Part shown: positions 9,067 through 18,038 of the stretch, in pieces
How the letters are laid out: each line of letters starts with the position of its first letter
Position numbering within the stretch: the first letter of the stretch is position 1
DNA from: Hyphomicrobiales bacterium
Lineage (GTDB): Bacteria; Pseudomonadota; Alphaproteobacteria; Rhizobiales; Rhizobiaceae
Length of the DNA stretch: 64,000 nt
Assembly (NCBI GenBank): GCA_900471485.1
Contig: UCEU01000030.1
Coordinates: 62,001 to 126,000 of the forward strand
Reading direction: 5' to 3'
Translations under genes and position numbers: made by a program
Notes under the pieces: generated by a model
The model's input: only the letters and a program-made list of their open reading frames with translations
What the model was told of the DNA's origin: nothing
Databases searched by the model: none

Positions 9067-10962
9067 CTACTTTACGACAGTGGTCCTTGGCACGTGGATC
9101 GAGGTTGTGTCGGGGGCGTTCCAGCCCCTGGAGACAATGTCGTCATATCCCGCCCGATAACCCATCATGGCGTCCTCGATGACCTTTCCGATGTCGTTAA
9201 ACCCGGCAATGAACTCGGGATTGTTAATCGCCGGGATATCGGCATCGACAAGAGATGCCATTTTTTCCAGCCCCGCCATGTCCTGTTCGACGAAAACAGA
9301 TTTGCGCTTTTCGACCTCGTATGGGTGCATTCCAAGCGATAGGAGTGCCATGCCGGCTGCCTGCACCGAACCTTCGAAAAGCTCGCGTACGATGTGGTCT
9401 GCTCCGGCATCCCGCAGCTTGTAGTGATGAAGACGGTCATAGGCTCTTACGATGATCCGGATACCGGGATTGCTACGTCGTGCATGCATCACGATTTCCG
9501 TCGCCCGGTCGGGGTCGTCGATTGCCACGACAAGCAATGCTGCCTTGGCGAGCCCCGCCGATTCCAAGAGGTCTGGACGTCCGGCGTCCCCGAAGAACGA
9601 CCTCACGCCGAACTTCCGAACATTGTCGACCACGTCCGCCCTGTAGTCGAGCACGACAGGCTTGTATCCATTGGCTAGCAACATGCGGTTTACGATCTGC
9701 CCAAAGCGCCCTACCCCGGCGAGTATGATCGTCCCCTGTTCCGGTTGATCGACGTTCCGATCGCTTTCGTCGCGCTTCTCGAGTAAGATCGCGATGCGGT
9801 CGCTGAGCGCGAAAAGTAGTGGGGTGAGGACCATTCCGAAGGTGATGACCAAGACAGACACGGAAACCATCTCCTTCGATAGAAGGCCTCGATCTCCGCC
9901 GATGGATAGCAAAACGAAGCCGAACTCTCCGGCTTGTGCGAGTCCGAGCGCGAACAGCCAACTGGCCGCACCTCGCAGCCGGAAAAACCAAGCCAGCGGA
10001 AGAAGAACGGAAGTCTTGAGAACTATCAGCCCGGGCGTCGCGACGAGGACCGTACGCCAGTTTTCCAGCAGTACCGCCGGGTCGATCTTCGCGCCGATAG
10101 TCATAAAAAAGAGACCGAGAAGCAGGCCTTTGAAGGGCTCGATATCGTTCTGTAGCTCGTGCTTGAATTCGCTATTGGCTAAGACGACGCCCCCTAGAAA
10201 CGCCCCGAGAGCTGGTGAAAGTCCCACAGAGGACATGAGAACAGTAATGCCGACAACAACCAGAAGCGCGGTAGCGGTGAACACTTCGCGATGGCCGATG
10301 AGCGCGATTGTCCTGAAGATCGGCCTTGAGAGGAAATGTGCCGCGGCAACCACTGATCCGACGGCTGCCAAAGTAAGGATGGCCGACGCCCATGCCGGCA
10401 GGTTTTCCATCAGCGTGGCCCCGCCGTGTCCGGACGACGCACCGTGACCGCTTCCGGCGATCAACGGAATACACGCGAGCATCGGGATGACCGCAAGGTC
10501 TTGGAACAGCAGCACCGCGAAGCTCGCCTGACCACCGTCGGACTTGAGCAAGCCCTTTTCCTCGAGTGTCTGCAGCACGATCGCTGTGGAAGAGAGAGCT
10601 GAAACGAAGCCGAAAAGAAGGCCCTGCTGCCAGCTGAAACCGAGCATGATCCCGACCGCGGTCGAGACACCGACCGTTGCGAGAACCTGTAACCCGCCGA
10701 GGCCAAGCAGTTTCCCCCTCAGACGCCATACCATCTGGGGATCGATTTCCAGTCCGATGAGAAACAACATCATCACGATGCCGAATTCGGAAAACTGCTC
10801 GAGGGAGCTCGAACCCGCCACCGAAACTTGAAAAACAGGGCCGACCAGAACGCCTGCGGCGATGTAGCCCACCACCGACCCAAGGCCAACGCGTTGCGAA
10901 ACAATGACCGCGATGACCGCAGCGGCGAGGTAGCACAGGGCATAGAAAGCCAATCCGTCCAA
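9067..10962 (-). CDS. kefB: KefB/KefC-type cation:proton antiporter
   Basis: 631 residues. Residues 1-385 are a CPA2 antiporter domain with about 12 membrane segments (LFLIGLEIDPQMVW near 68-81, SALSSTAIVLQTLEEKG near 122-138, LFFMTIGAKIDP near 280). Residues 410-530 are a TrkA_N NAD-binding domain starting IILAGVGRFGQIV. It ends with a short cytoplasmic tail. The family (KefB, KefC, RosB) extrudes K+ in exchange for H+ during electrophile stress and is gated by glutathione adducts. It starts three bases after the stop of the KefF-like gene, so the two are one transcript, and the pairing supports a glutathione-gated K+ efflux role in protection against reactive electrophiles. Whether it is KefB or KefC by orthology cannot be decided here. 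Confidence 0.9.
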   Translation of the reverse strand: MDGLAFYALCYLAAAVIAVIVSQRVGLGSVVGYIAAGVLVGPVFQVSVAGSSSLEQFSEFGIVMMLFLIGLEIDPQMVWRLRGKLLGLGGLQVLATVGVSTAVGIMLGFSWQQGLLFGFVSALSSTAIVLQTLEEKGLLKSDGGQASFAVLLFQDLAVIPMLACIPLIAGSGHGASSGHGGATLMENLPAWASAILTLAAVGSVVAAAHFLSRPIFRTIALIGHREVFTATALLVVVGITVLMSSVGLSPALGAFLGGVVLANSEFKHELQNDIEPFKGLLLGLFFMTIGAKIDPAVLLENWRTVLVATPGLIVLKTSVLLPLAWFFRLRGAASWLFALGLAQAGEFGFVLLSIGGDRGLLSKEMVSVSVLVITFGMVLTPLLFALSDRIAILLEKRDESDRNVDQPEQGTIILAGVGRFGQIVNRMLLANGYKPVVLDYRADVVDNVRKFGVRSFFGDAGRPDLLESAGLAKAALLVVAIDDPDRATEIVMHARRSNPGIRIIVRAYDRLHHYKLRDAGADHIVRELFEGSVQAAGMALLSLGMHPYEVEKRKSVFVEQDMAGLEKMASLVDADIPAINNPEFIAGFNDIGKVIEDAMMGYRAGYDDIVSRGWNAPDTTSIHVPRTTVVK

Positions 10963-10965
10963 TTG

Positions 10966-11568
10966 TCAGCTCCTTATGAGGCCAGAGAGATCGAAGCTGT
11001 TGAAGGTCTTCAACTGACGTACGCCTGCAAGATCGAGACGGTCGTCGCGCAGCGCGGCAAGAAGCTGGGGGTATGCCCCGATGTGATGCTGCGCACTGAT
11101 ATCGTCGATATGATTGGCTGAATGGAAGACAAACGGCGGAAGATAGTCCATCCCGCAAAGCGTCGCTGTCTGTTCCAACGGATACAGAAAATGCCAGATT
11201 TCTCGGCGGTTGCCTCCGTCTTCGGAGTAGTCGGCACGACTGCCGCCCGTTGTGATGCAGGGCATCGTGAGCTTTCCGGCCAGCCTCTGTCCCTGCGGCC
11301 CATATGCGAAGTTGTACTCGAGGACCAGGTCCTGCCACTGTTTGAGAAGAGCGGGCGTCGAGTACCAGAAAACGGGAAACTGGAAGACGATGACGTCATG
11401 GTCCGTGAGGCGGCGCTGCTCTCGATCGACGTCGATCGAAAAACGTGGATACTCCGCGTACAGATCGACGAATGTCACTCCATCCAGATGCCTTGCGCCG
11501 CCTGCCATGGCCACGTTGATGCTGGATTTCCGCTGCGCCGGATGCGCAAACAGAACTAAGACTCTCAT
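10966..11568 (-). CDS. kefF: KefF/YheR-like NAD(P)H oxidoreductase, Kef ancillary subunit
   Basis: 200 residues from ATG 11568 (GGGGAAAG upstream); the open frame further upstream to 11685 has no family likeness. It begins MRVLVLFAHPAQRKSSIN, the flavodoxin-like FMN loop, with FQFPVFWYSTPALLKQW near residues 65-81 and ITTGGSRADYSEDGGN near 105-120, all typical of KefF/KefG quinone oxidoreductases. KefF binds the Kef channel-antiporter on the cytoplasmic face, is needed for full activity and reduces quinones. It is immediately upstream of the antiporter gene. Confidence 0.9.
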   Translation of the reverse strand: MRVLVLFAHPAQRKSSINVAMAGGARHLDGVTFVDLYAEYPRFSIDVDREQRRLTDHDVIVFQFPVFWYSTPALLKQWQDLVLEYNFAYGPQGQRLAGKLTMPCITTGGSRADYSEDGGNRREIWHFLYPLEQTATLCGMDYLPPFVFHSANHIDDISAQHHIGAYPQLLAALRDDRLDLAGVRQLKTFNSFDLSGLIRS

Positions 11569-11754
11569 TGCGTTTCTTTCCCCTCGAAATGTTAGCGAAA
11601 GTGGCTCAGCGCGCCTGTCCAGCGTGTTCAATGCCGCCGTTTTTTCATGGGGACGAGACGGGTTATTGCAGGATCGCGTCTCCATCGATCAGCATCGCCC
11701 GCGATCCAAACAAGCAAACCACTTGTCTCCCGCCTGCAGCGCCCAGGCACCAAG

Positions 11755-12600
11755 CTATTCTCGGCTGGCGGCCTTGTAGGCACCATCGATCCAGTTCCGG
11801 ATTTCCAGACCGTACTCTGCTGCCGCGTCCTCCCATACCAGGTGACCACCATTCAGAAGCCGCTCGCGGCAGCGCCGAATATTATCGACGAGCATTTGTC
11901 CATTGGCAGGCGGGACAATCGGGTCGTGGAGACCCGCGAGGACTAGGACTGGTGCGTCTATTTTCCGCAGTGATCCTTTGAGAAGCGGCAATTCCTCTTT
12001 ATAGGCGCGAACAAAGTTAGCCGCTTGGTCGAAGCGCCTGGCCGCCGACGAGTGCCAGTAATCTTCCATCACGGATGGCGGAACAGGCCTCGCCGCCGAC
12101 TGCGATACAAACCCGACAGCAAGATCACCGCCCTCGAAATCCGAGAATGCGCCGGCGGGAGACGCGATGAGGTCGACGAGTCCGCCGGAGGCCAATTCAA
12201 TGCTTGTTGCTCCACTACCCACGACCAGGCTCTCGAACAGATCCGGTCGGTCCGCGGCTGCGAACAGCATCGCAAGGGCTCCCACGTCAGGGCCTACACC
12301 ATGCATTCTTTCAATACCGAGCTTCCAGGCGGCCCTCACGATGAAGCGCGCCATCCCGGTCGGGGACATTAGGTCCGAGCGTCCCTGCGACATTCCGAAA
12401 CCCGGCAGGTCGATAGCGACGTAAGGTGCCAAGTCTCCGATCAAAGGGAGGACATCTCTAAAGGCGTAGATGCTTTCGGGCCATGGGCTAGACAGGAAGA
12501 CGGGGATACCGTCGGACCGTCCGCCGGTCGCCAAGCGCACATTGACGCCATCGATCTCAAGGTAAGAAATTTTCCCGATATCGGGGAGCACGTTCGGCAT
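11755..12600 (-). CDS. Alpha/beta hydrolase with Asp nucleophile (dehalogenase/epoxide hydrolase-like)
   Basis: 281 residues from ATG 12600 (GGAGG ten bases upstream). It has the alpha/beta hydrolase layout: VAIDLPGFGMSQG near 62-73, a nucleophile elbow GPDVGAL with D105, an acid region LVLAGLHDPIVPP, and the histidine in NGGHLVWED near the C-terminus. An aspartate at the elbow in place of serine is the mark of haloalkane or fluoroacetate dehalogenases and epoxide hydrolases (usual elbow GHDWG or GHDRG), which form an ester with the substrate. Here the elbow lacks the usual His before Asp, so the exact activity is open. It stands alone. The 21 bases at 11851-11871 recur exactly at 56990-57010. 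Confidence 0.8.
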   Translation of the reverse strand: MPNVLPDIGKISYLEIDGVNVRLATGGRSDGIPVFLSSPWPESIYAFRDVLPLIGDLAPYVAIDLPGFGMSQGRSDLMSPTGMARFIVRAAWKLGIERMHGVGPDVGALAMLFAAADRPDLFESLVVGSGATSIELASGGLVDLIASPAGAFSDFEGGDLAVGFVSQSAARPVPPSVMEDYWHSSAARRFDQAANFVRAYKEELPLLKGSLRKIDAPVLVLAGLHDPIVPPANGQMLVDNIRRCRERLLNGGHLVWEDAAAEYGLEIRNWIDGAYKAASRE

Positions 12601-12973
12601 GCCACTACCTCCACTCGCTCGGGTCAGACGCGGAGTGCGCCCGTTGCCCAAGCAATGCGGTAATGTCGCCAGTTCCACCGTACTTGGATTGTGCGATCGT
12701 GCGATCGCCGGCCGCGGGTGGCCAAGCCGCTATCCTACAATAAGCCGGAAGTTCCGCAGTTCATAATCGCCTCAAGCAGGGAATCGTCCCCGTTCAACTT
12801 GAGGTCAGGAAAATGAAAATCGTACCCGCCACCTTTGGCGTTACCAGTCTCTCCCTGTCTTGCAAAGCGAAGCGACCATTGCCGTAGGCTGATGCTGTGC
12901 GCCTTCGCGTGCCTAGCTCAGCTGTCCAGAAGTGTGGTGACACATCCAATCCGAAAAGATCGAGGAAACAGCT
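12601..12973. promoter_or_regulatory. Divergent spacer before OsmC gene
   Basis: 373 bases without a gene. At 12690-12708 a short tandem GTGCGATC repeat is present. A TACAAT element lies at 12732-12741. No other coding signal is seen. Confidence 0.4.
12732..12741 (+). promoter_or_regulatory. TACAAT element, copy 3
   Basis: ATCCTACAAT, a full match to the shared ATNNTACAAT element, pointing right at the OsmC gene, 233 bases before its ATG. That is longer than for the other copies. On the opposite strand it lies 130 bases before the dehalogenase-like gene. Confidence 0.45.
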
Positions 12974-13519
12974 ATGTCGAGTATCCAGAAGAAGACAATT
13001 AAGACCTACCTCCGACCGATTGACCGCGATGGTTTGCTTGCCTTTGCGGAGCGTGGTCGCGCGAACCCGGACCGTCGGGGTACGAATCTGGTCCACACCG
13101 TATGCGAGGGCCAGTATCGCACTCTCAGCTACGTCGCCGACCATGACCCCGTTGTCGTGGACGAGCCGCTACATCTCTTCGGCCAGGACACCGCGCCCGC
13201 GCCGGGGGAGATAGCTTTGTCCGGCCTCGGCGGCTGCCTCGCCGTCGGTATCACGGCGGTCGCGACTTTCAAGCACGTCCGGCTTTCCCGCCTGGAGCTG
13301 CATATCGAAGGCGATGTCGGAAATTCCGCCGCCTGGGGTGCTGGTGGAGCATCGCGCGAACCCCTGCAGATGGGGTTTCAGGCTATCCGCGTGAAAGTGG
13401 AGATCGAGGGCGACGCAACCCGCGAAGAGCTCGATGAGATCGTACGCCAGGCGAACTACTTTTCGCCAGTAGCCAATTCGATGCGAAACCCGATCCCGCT
13501 CGACGTTTCGCTTTCCTAG
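12974..13519 (+). CDS. OsmC/Ohr-family protein lacking the second cysteine
   Basis: 181 residues from ATG 12974 with GAGGAAA upstream. The OsmC fold is evident: PGEIALSGLGGCLAVGITAVA with the peroxidatic cysteine C88, then RLELHIEGDV and a C-terminal NYFSPVANSM. In classical OsmC and Ohr the C-terminal motif is CPV; here the position is S164, so the resolving cysteine is absent. OsmC/Ohr enzymes reduce organic hydroperoxides using lipoyl thiols through both cysteines; a single-cysteine member may need an external thiol or have another role. It sits among hydrolases and pumps in a stress-type neighbourhood and has a TACAAT element upstream. Confidence 0.85.
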   Translation: MSSIQKKTIKTYLRPIDRDGLLAFAERGRANPDRRGTNLVHTVCEGQYRTLSYVADHDPVVVDEPLHLFGQDTAPAPGEIALSGLGGCLAVGITAVATFKHVRLSRLELHIEGDVGNSAAWGAGGASREPLQMGFQAIRVKVEIEGDATREELDEIVRQANYFSPVANSMRNPIPLDVSLS

Positions 13520-13646
13520 AACTGTCAAAATGCCCGCACCGACGTCACCGGAAGAATCTGAACTGCTCGTCATCACGTACGCGTGGCATCAGCTATCACG
13601 CCTTCCAGGCACGCGGTGCGATCGACCAGATTCAACAGGTGAAAAA

Positions 13647-13919
13647 ATGGCACTCAAGCTCTCTCGGACGTCGTGTGTATTCAGGCAGGTTCCGGTCGCG
13701 CGACTGAAAGTCGTCTCCGGCAAGGGCGAAATACAGGCTGCGAACGACAACGTGCTCGTCCGCTCGCCAGGCGTTGAGCCGACCGCTGAAGACAGCGGCC
13801 CCTCGCTGGGTGACGTCGGTCCGATTCTCGCGCTCTTGGGAATCTCAGGCGGAACTTTCTATCTGATCTCCAGCCTTGTCACCGGATTTCTAGGGTCATT
13901 CCCGATCTTCTATCCCTGA
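13647..13919 (+). CDS. Hypothetical small membrane protein
   Basis: 90 residues from ATG 13647, with AGGTGAAAAA just upstream; the frame is open to 13530. The first 60 residues are polar, and residues 62-85 (DVGPILALLGISGGTFYLIS, then a second hydrophobic stretch) form one membrane segment near the C-terminus. No family is recognised. The reading frame and ribosome site are reasonable, but the end overlaps, in another frame, the possible upstream extension of the next gene, which lowers confidence. Confidence 0.4.
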   Translation: MALKLSRTSCVFRQVPVARLKVVSGKGEIQAANDNVLVRSPGVEPTAEDSGPSLGDVGPILALLGISGGTFYLISSLVTGFLGSFPIFYP

Positions 13920-13993
13920 TATGCAGGTACCCCACCCCGCTGTTCCATCGTGACCATCGCCTCCGGCTACTTCTGCGCGCGTTTTCGCCGCTG

Positions 13994-14698
13994 ATGTCGG
14001 AGGCGATCGCTGAATCCGAGGCACTGCGATCGCGCTATCCTCCGATTCTCTTAAACAAGCTCTGGGAATTCTGGGGAGCCGTCTGGCTTGTGAAAATGTT
14101 CCGCGAGCTTGGGTTCACCGGACATTGCATTACGGAGCTGACAAAGGCCCCGGACGCGTGTTCTTGGCGTCTCCAAAAAGGTAATGTTCAAATCGAACTC
14201 GATTTTGAGGCAGAGCCGAACTACGTCGATTACTCTAAGGTACCACCTCCGCACGAGCGAACGGTACCCGTCTTGGAGTGGGCGGCGTTGAACCAGGAAA
14301 TGGATCCAGAGCGCCCGTTCCTTGGACTGGAGGAAAAATGCACTCCGGACTACTTGATAAGGATAACGGTCGGAGAAGAGCGTTTTCTCGTCGTCGGAGA
14401 CGCCACTCTCGCGAGCGCGGAGCACCATAGCAAGGACCCCAAGCCGAAAACGGTAGAAAAGTATCGTCGCACACTCGGTTGGTCCGTCGATGGCGGAATA
14501 GTGCGGTGCCACCCGCTCGGCGGTTTCGTGATATTCCCTCCCCCTTCCGAATCCTGGAAAGAATTCGAAGTACTTCCTGGCGCGGCGGACTGCATGATAC
14601 TCGCGCCTGGACCGAGAGATACAGACGTTGCGAGGCAGCGACTGCTAGGTCTTCTGGATGCTTTGTCTCCCACCCTCAAAGCCAATCTGGCGGCTTAG
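13994..14698 (+). CDS. Possible DUF2357/McrC-like nuclease remnant
   Basis: 234 residues from ATG 13994. The frame is open upstream to 13814 and still looks coding just before the ATG (HRLRLLLRAFSPLM), so the true N-terminus may have been lost or the start lies upstream. LNKLWEFWGAVWLVKMFRELGF followed by CTPDYLIRI and FLVVGDATLAS resembles the C-terminal PD-(D/E)XK region of DUF2357/McrC-type nucleases, where PD is followed by D-A-K. Here the catalytic Lys position holds Thr (DAT), so it may be inactive. No McrB-like ATPase is near. The assignment is weak and rests on this pattern alone; a plain hypothetical protein is the alternative. Confidence 0.4.
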   Translation: MSEAIAESEALRSRYPPILLNKLWEFWGAVWLVKMFRELGFTGHCITELTKAPDACSWRLQKGNVQIELDFEAEPNYVDYSKVPPPHERTVPVLEWAALNQEMDPERPFLGLEEKCTPDYLIRITVGEERFLVVGDATLASAEHHSKDPKPKTVEKYRRTLGWSVDGGIVRCHPLGGFVIFPPPSESWKEFEVLPGAADCMILAPGPRDTDVARQRLLGLLDALSPTLKANLAA

Positions 14699-14850
14699 GA
14701 CCCGATTTAGGGATCGGGCGCATCTGCTGACAACACTAAGACGAGAATGCTTTCGCCGATTTGGATACCACGGTGCCGGCGTGTTCGCGTGCGCGGTCCT
14801 CGCGACTGCTATAATCTGAGAACTCAATTACCGTTCGCGTTCGTCGAGCT

Positions 14851-15966
14851 CTAGCGATCCGTGTCGACGTGGGCTTCTACAGACATCCCCGGCCCGAGCC
14901 TGCCGAGATCGGGTTGGCCCGGGTCGATTTTTATGCGCACCGCGATACGCTGCGGGATCTTGGTGAAATTGCCAATCGCGTTGTCGGTGCGGAGGACAGA
15001 AAACTCGGAACCGGCCGCCGGCGAGATTTCCTCGACAGAGCCCTCGAAGCGCGCGCCACCGAGTGCATCGACAAAAAACCATGCATGTTGTCCGGGGCGG
15101 ATCTCTCCCGATTGCGCTTCCTTGAAATTGGCGACCACCCAGCGGGTCTTTGGAACAAGGAACATCAGCTGGGTGCCGCTCGTGACGAATTGCCCTCGCC
15201 TTACGGTCACGTCGCTCAGCTTCCCGTCCTCGGGAGCCGTCACGACCGTATAACCGAGATTGATTTCGGCGAGCTGGAGCTTTGCCTGCGCGCTTTCCAC
15301 ATCGGCCTTGAGCGACCCCTCGTTGACGGTCGCCGCCTTGAGAGCCTGCTCGGCACTGCCGCGACCCGCGTTTGCCTCCTGAACATTGGCCGAAGCGACG
15401 TCCCGCGCCGCCCGGGTGGCGTCTTCCGCACTGACCGGACCTGACCCCTGCGTCGCCAGATTGGCCGCCCTCTTGAAGTCGGCCTCTGCCTTCACGAGCT
15501 GCGCGCTGGCGCTGGCGATTTTGGCGTCAGCCGTCAGGATGTCCAACTTTCGTTGCGCGATGGCTTGCTGGTTGTTCGCGAGGTTTGACACCGCGATGTC
15601 CAGATCGGCACGGGCCGCCGCCACCTGCGCCCGGTAGATGCGATCGTCGATCCGCAGGAGCATATCTCCCTGTCTGATGTCGGCGTAGTCCTTCACTCCG
15701 ATCTCCTGGATGTATCCGGTCACCTGAGGGCTTATGACCGTCGTCCAGCCTCGGACATATGCGTTGTCGGTCTTCACGACAGCCGTCGAGAACGGAGGCA
15801 ATTGCCAAGTCGCCAGAATAACGGCCACGCCCGCGGCCACGAGGCTCGCCGCAAAGACCCTTGTCAGCACGCTGCTGATCTTGGGCTGCCACGGCGATGC
15901 CACCGCTTGGGATTGATCGACCACGGCTGGAGTCGCCGCGGCTGGGATCGGGGTAACCGCGTTCAT
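14851..15966 (-). CDS. EmrA/HlyD-family membrane fusion protein
   Basis: 371 residues. One membrane helix near 33-52 is followed by a beta-barrel/lipoyl start VVKTDNAYVRGWTTVISPQVTGYI, a long alpha-helical coiled coil (about 100-215, Ala/Gln-rich), and the second lipoyl half NLGYTVVTAPEDGKLSDVTVRRGQ. This is the EmrA type of periplasmic adaptor, which links an inner-membrane MFS pump to an outer-membrane channel. Its start overlaps the stop of the MFS gene by four bases (ATGA), showing translational coupling. No TolC-like gene follows. The pair should export drugs or other hydrophobic compounds. Confidence 0.92.
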   Translation of the reverse strand: MNAVTPIPAAATPAVVDQSQAVASPWQPKISSVLTRVFAASLVAAGVAVILATWQLPPFSTAVVKTDNAYVRGWTTVISPQVTGYIQEIGVKDYADIRQGDMLLRIDDRIYRAQVAAARADLDIAVSNLANNQQAIAQRKLDILTADAKIASASAQLVKAEADFKRAANLATQGSGPVSAEDATRAARDVASANVQEANAGRGSAEQALKAATVNEGSLKADVESAQAKLQLAEINLGYTVVTAPEDGKLSDVTVRRGQFVTSGTQLMFLVPKTRWVVANFKEAQSGEIRPGQHAWFFVDALGGARFEGSVEEISPAAGSEFSVLRTDNAIGNFTKIPQRIAVRIKIDPGQPDLGRLGPGMSVEAHVDTDR

Positions 15967-17660
15967 GGTTGCTTGCTCCGATATTGCTTGATGAGATTGA
16001 TGGAGATGACCCCGATGAGCGCGGCCGCTCCGGCCGATGCGGCCAATGAAATCGCAGTGAAAACGTCGATGTATCCCGCGACACGAGATTGAAGTGATAC
16101 CTGCTGCGATAGCGCGGCGACTCCTTCGGCGGACCTCGCGACGGGATCTGCTATGACCGGGGCGTATCGCGCGGAGAGCGAAGCGATCAGCGCGGCGACA
16201 TCGGGCGCGGACCTTTCCGCCTGCGCCGCGTAAGTCCGGAGGTGATACTGCTGGGCGTGGAATAGAAAGGTCTGGGTAAACGCGTTTCCGGTGAGGGTTC
16301 CTACCGATTGGGTGGCGTTGAAAAGTGCGATGAAGCTGGTCATCCGCACCCCGCCCTCGGCGAGAACTCTTCCAAGCCCGAAAATGAACAGCGGACCGAT
16401 GAAAAGGGTACCTGCGAATGCCACAAGCGGTTGGCTAACAAGCAGTTCCGGCACTCGCGTAGAGACGCTTGCCCCGGTGTCGATGTACGACGCGATGGCG
16501 ACCAGCACCAGTGAAGCCAGGACCATGTAGGGAAGCCGAGTGGGTGATACGGCAAGAGCCGCCATCCCGAGCCCGAGCGTGGACCCGAGAAGAATCGCGA
16601 CCGTGAGCGGCCGGATATCGTCATTTGTCAGGCCGAAATCGCGCAGCATCGTCATAACGCCGACGGTCTGCTCGGACTGGAGGAACCTGCAGAGCACCGC
16701 GAACGCCGCCAGCCGAAGAAAAGCCCCGGCCGAGAGCCACTTCACGTCGATGAGCGGGCGCTTCCGGTTGGTTTCAATCCATGCGAACAGCGCGAAACAC
16801 GGGATACAGGCCGCTAAAGACCATCCGATCCAGGAGACGTTGGTCCACCAGAGGTAGCTCCCGAGCCCCATCGCCGAACCGAACAAGACGAAGCCGGCGG
16901 CGTAGAGCAAGAAGCTGAGGGCGTCGAGCGGCTCGAAGGTCTTCGACCTGACGCTCGGAGGCAGGCGGACGATCGATACGATACCGAGAATGACGAGGGA
17001 CAGCCCGAGTTCCAGCAGGTAGAGCCCGTTCCAGTTCCCCAAGGCCAACAGGTCCTTGGGCATGAGCCAGGCTATCGGGAGGGAGAGCTGCGGTGTCCCG
17101 AGCCCGAGACATACCGCCCTTAGCCTGTGTTTCGCGGTAAAAGCCTGGATCATGTAGAAGACGCCGAGCGTCGTCAGCGCCGACGCCGATATTCCGCTTG
17201 CGGCTCGTACCAGGATAGCGCCGGCAAGACCCTGCACGAAAAGGTGGGACGTTATCAGCAACGCCTGCAATGTCAGGAAGATCATGCAGAAGGATCGCAC
17301 TCCGAATTCCTGGCGATACTTAACCAACACGCAGCCCGTGACGGCGTTGGTCACCAAGTATGCCGCCGGAAGCCACGCGACCTCGCTGATATCCAGTCCC
17401 AGCGAGCCTTGGAGGAAGGGCAGGTTCGCCGCGACGACCGCGTTACCCAAGGCTCCGGTGATTCCGACGAGAACCGAGGTGATCGCGTATACGATGCGAC
17501 GTCCGGTTGGATGGTCCGGGAAACCTGGAGCGCCGGGGAGCGCCGGGCGTTGCCCTTCGGGATACTCGAAGTGCTCGTCGTCCTGGTAGAAGTGCTGCCT
17601 GGGAGCGACTGCATCGGGCCGAGCGCCTGCTCTATTCAGCTTCCAACGGGCAATTCCCAC
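15963..17660 (-). CDS. EmrB-like DHA2 MFS efflux pump
   Basis: 565 residues with about 14 membrane segments, the number of the DHA2 drug:H+ antiporters. The N-terminal 50 residues are polar and unusual in length. Family features include NLPFLQGSLGLDISEVAWLP, LVTNAVTGCVLVKYRQEFGVR and NATQSVGTLTGNAF in the last third. With the adaptor downstream it forms an EmrAB-type tripartite pump. A 9-bp inverted repeat at 17821-17857 lies 160 bases upstream and could be an operator. No regulator gene is adjacent. Confidence 0.92.
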   Translation of the reverse strand: MGIARWKLNRAGARPDAVAPRQHFYQDDEHFEYPEGQRPALPGAPGFPDHPTGRRIVYAITSVLVGITGALGNAVVAANLPFLQGSLGLDISEVAWLPAAYLVTNAVTGCVLVKYRQEFGVRSFCMIFLTLQALLITSHLFVQGLAGAILVRAASGISASALTTLGVFYMIQAFTAKHRLRAVCLGLGTPQLSLPIAWLMPKDLLALGNWNGLYLLELGLSLVILGIVSIVRLPPSVRSKTFEPLDALSFLLYAAGFVLFGSAMGLGSYLWWTNVSWIGWSLAACIPCFALFAWIETNRKRPLIDVKWLSAGAFLRLAAFAVLCRFLQSEQTVGVMTMLRDFGLTNDDIRPLTVAILLGSTLGLGMAALAVSPTRLPYMVLASLVLVAIASYIDTGASVSTRVPELLVSQPLVAFAGTLFIGPLFIFGLGRVLAEGGVRMTSFIALFNATQSVGTLTGNAFTQTFLFHAQQYHLRTYAAQAERSAPDVAALIASLSARYAPVIADPVARSAEGVAALSQQVSLQSRVAGYIDVFTAISLAASAGAAALIGVISINLIKQYRSKQP

Positions 17661-18038
17661 GACGCCCCACCTTTCCGGTTAATTCGGGCCACGAGGGAAA
17701 CCTACGGGACCGAAAAATCATCGGCCCCGGCTTCAAGTCGAAGGCCAGGGTACAAACTATCGGCGGGCGTAGCGGGTATATTGAACGATTCTATCTTGGG
17801 AGACTGTCTGATCAGGTAACCGACACGGCGGCGCACTTGATGCGTTCGGCCGTGTCGCGGAGCTAAAGGTTTGCAGCTGAATTGGGTCGGCATGCTTGCT
17901 TAGCCAGCAACTGCATCTGACGATTCCGGATTTTACTCCAGCACCAACGCGTAGTGCCCGATCCTACAATAAACAGTCCAGCGTCACTCATAAGTTCATG
18001 GTGCATGCCGAGACCCGGCACGAATAATGGAGCGACTT
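17661..18038. promoter_or_regulatory. Divergent region, efflux pump / Tat-hydrolase
   Basis: 378 bases between divergent genes. It holds an inverted repeat, CGACACGGC at 17821-17829 and GCCGTGTCG at 17849-17857 (19-base spacer), and a TACAAT element at 17961-17970. No coding signal is seen. Confidence 0.5.
17961..17970 (+). promoter_or_regulatory. TACAAT element, copy 4
   Basis: ATCCTACAAT followed by AAACAGTC, 69 bases before the GTG of the Tat-exported hydrolase and pointing at it. A full match to the shared element. Confidence 0.55.

Noticed and set aside
10172..11338. A 388-codon minus-strand frame
   Set aside because: An out-of-frame reading of the KefB and KefF genes, Arg- and Ser-rich, with no family match.
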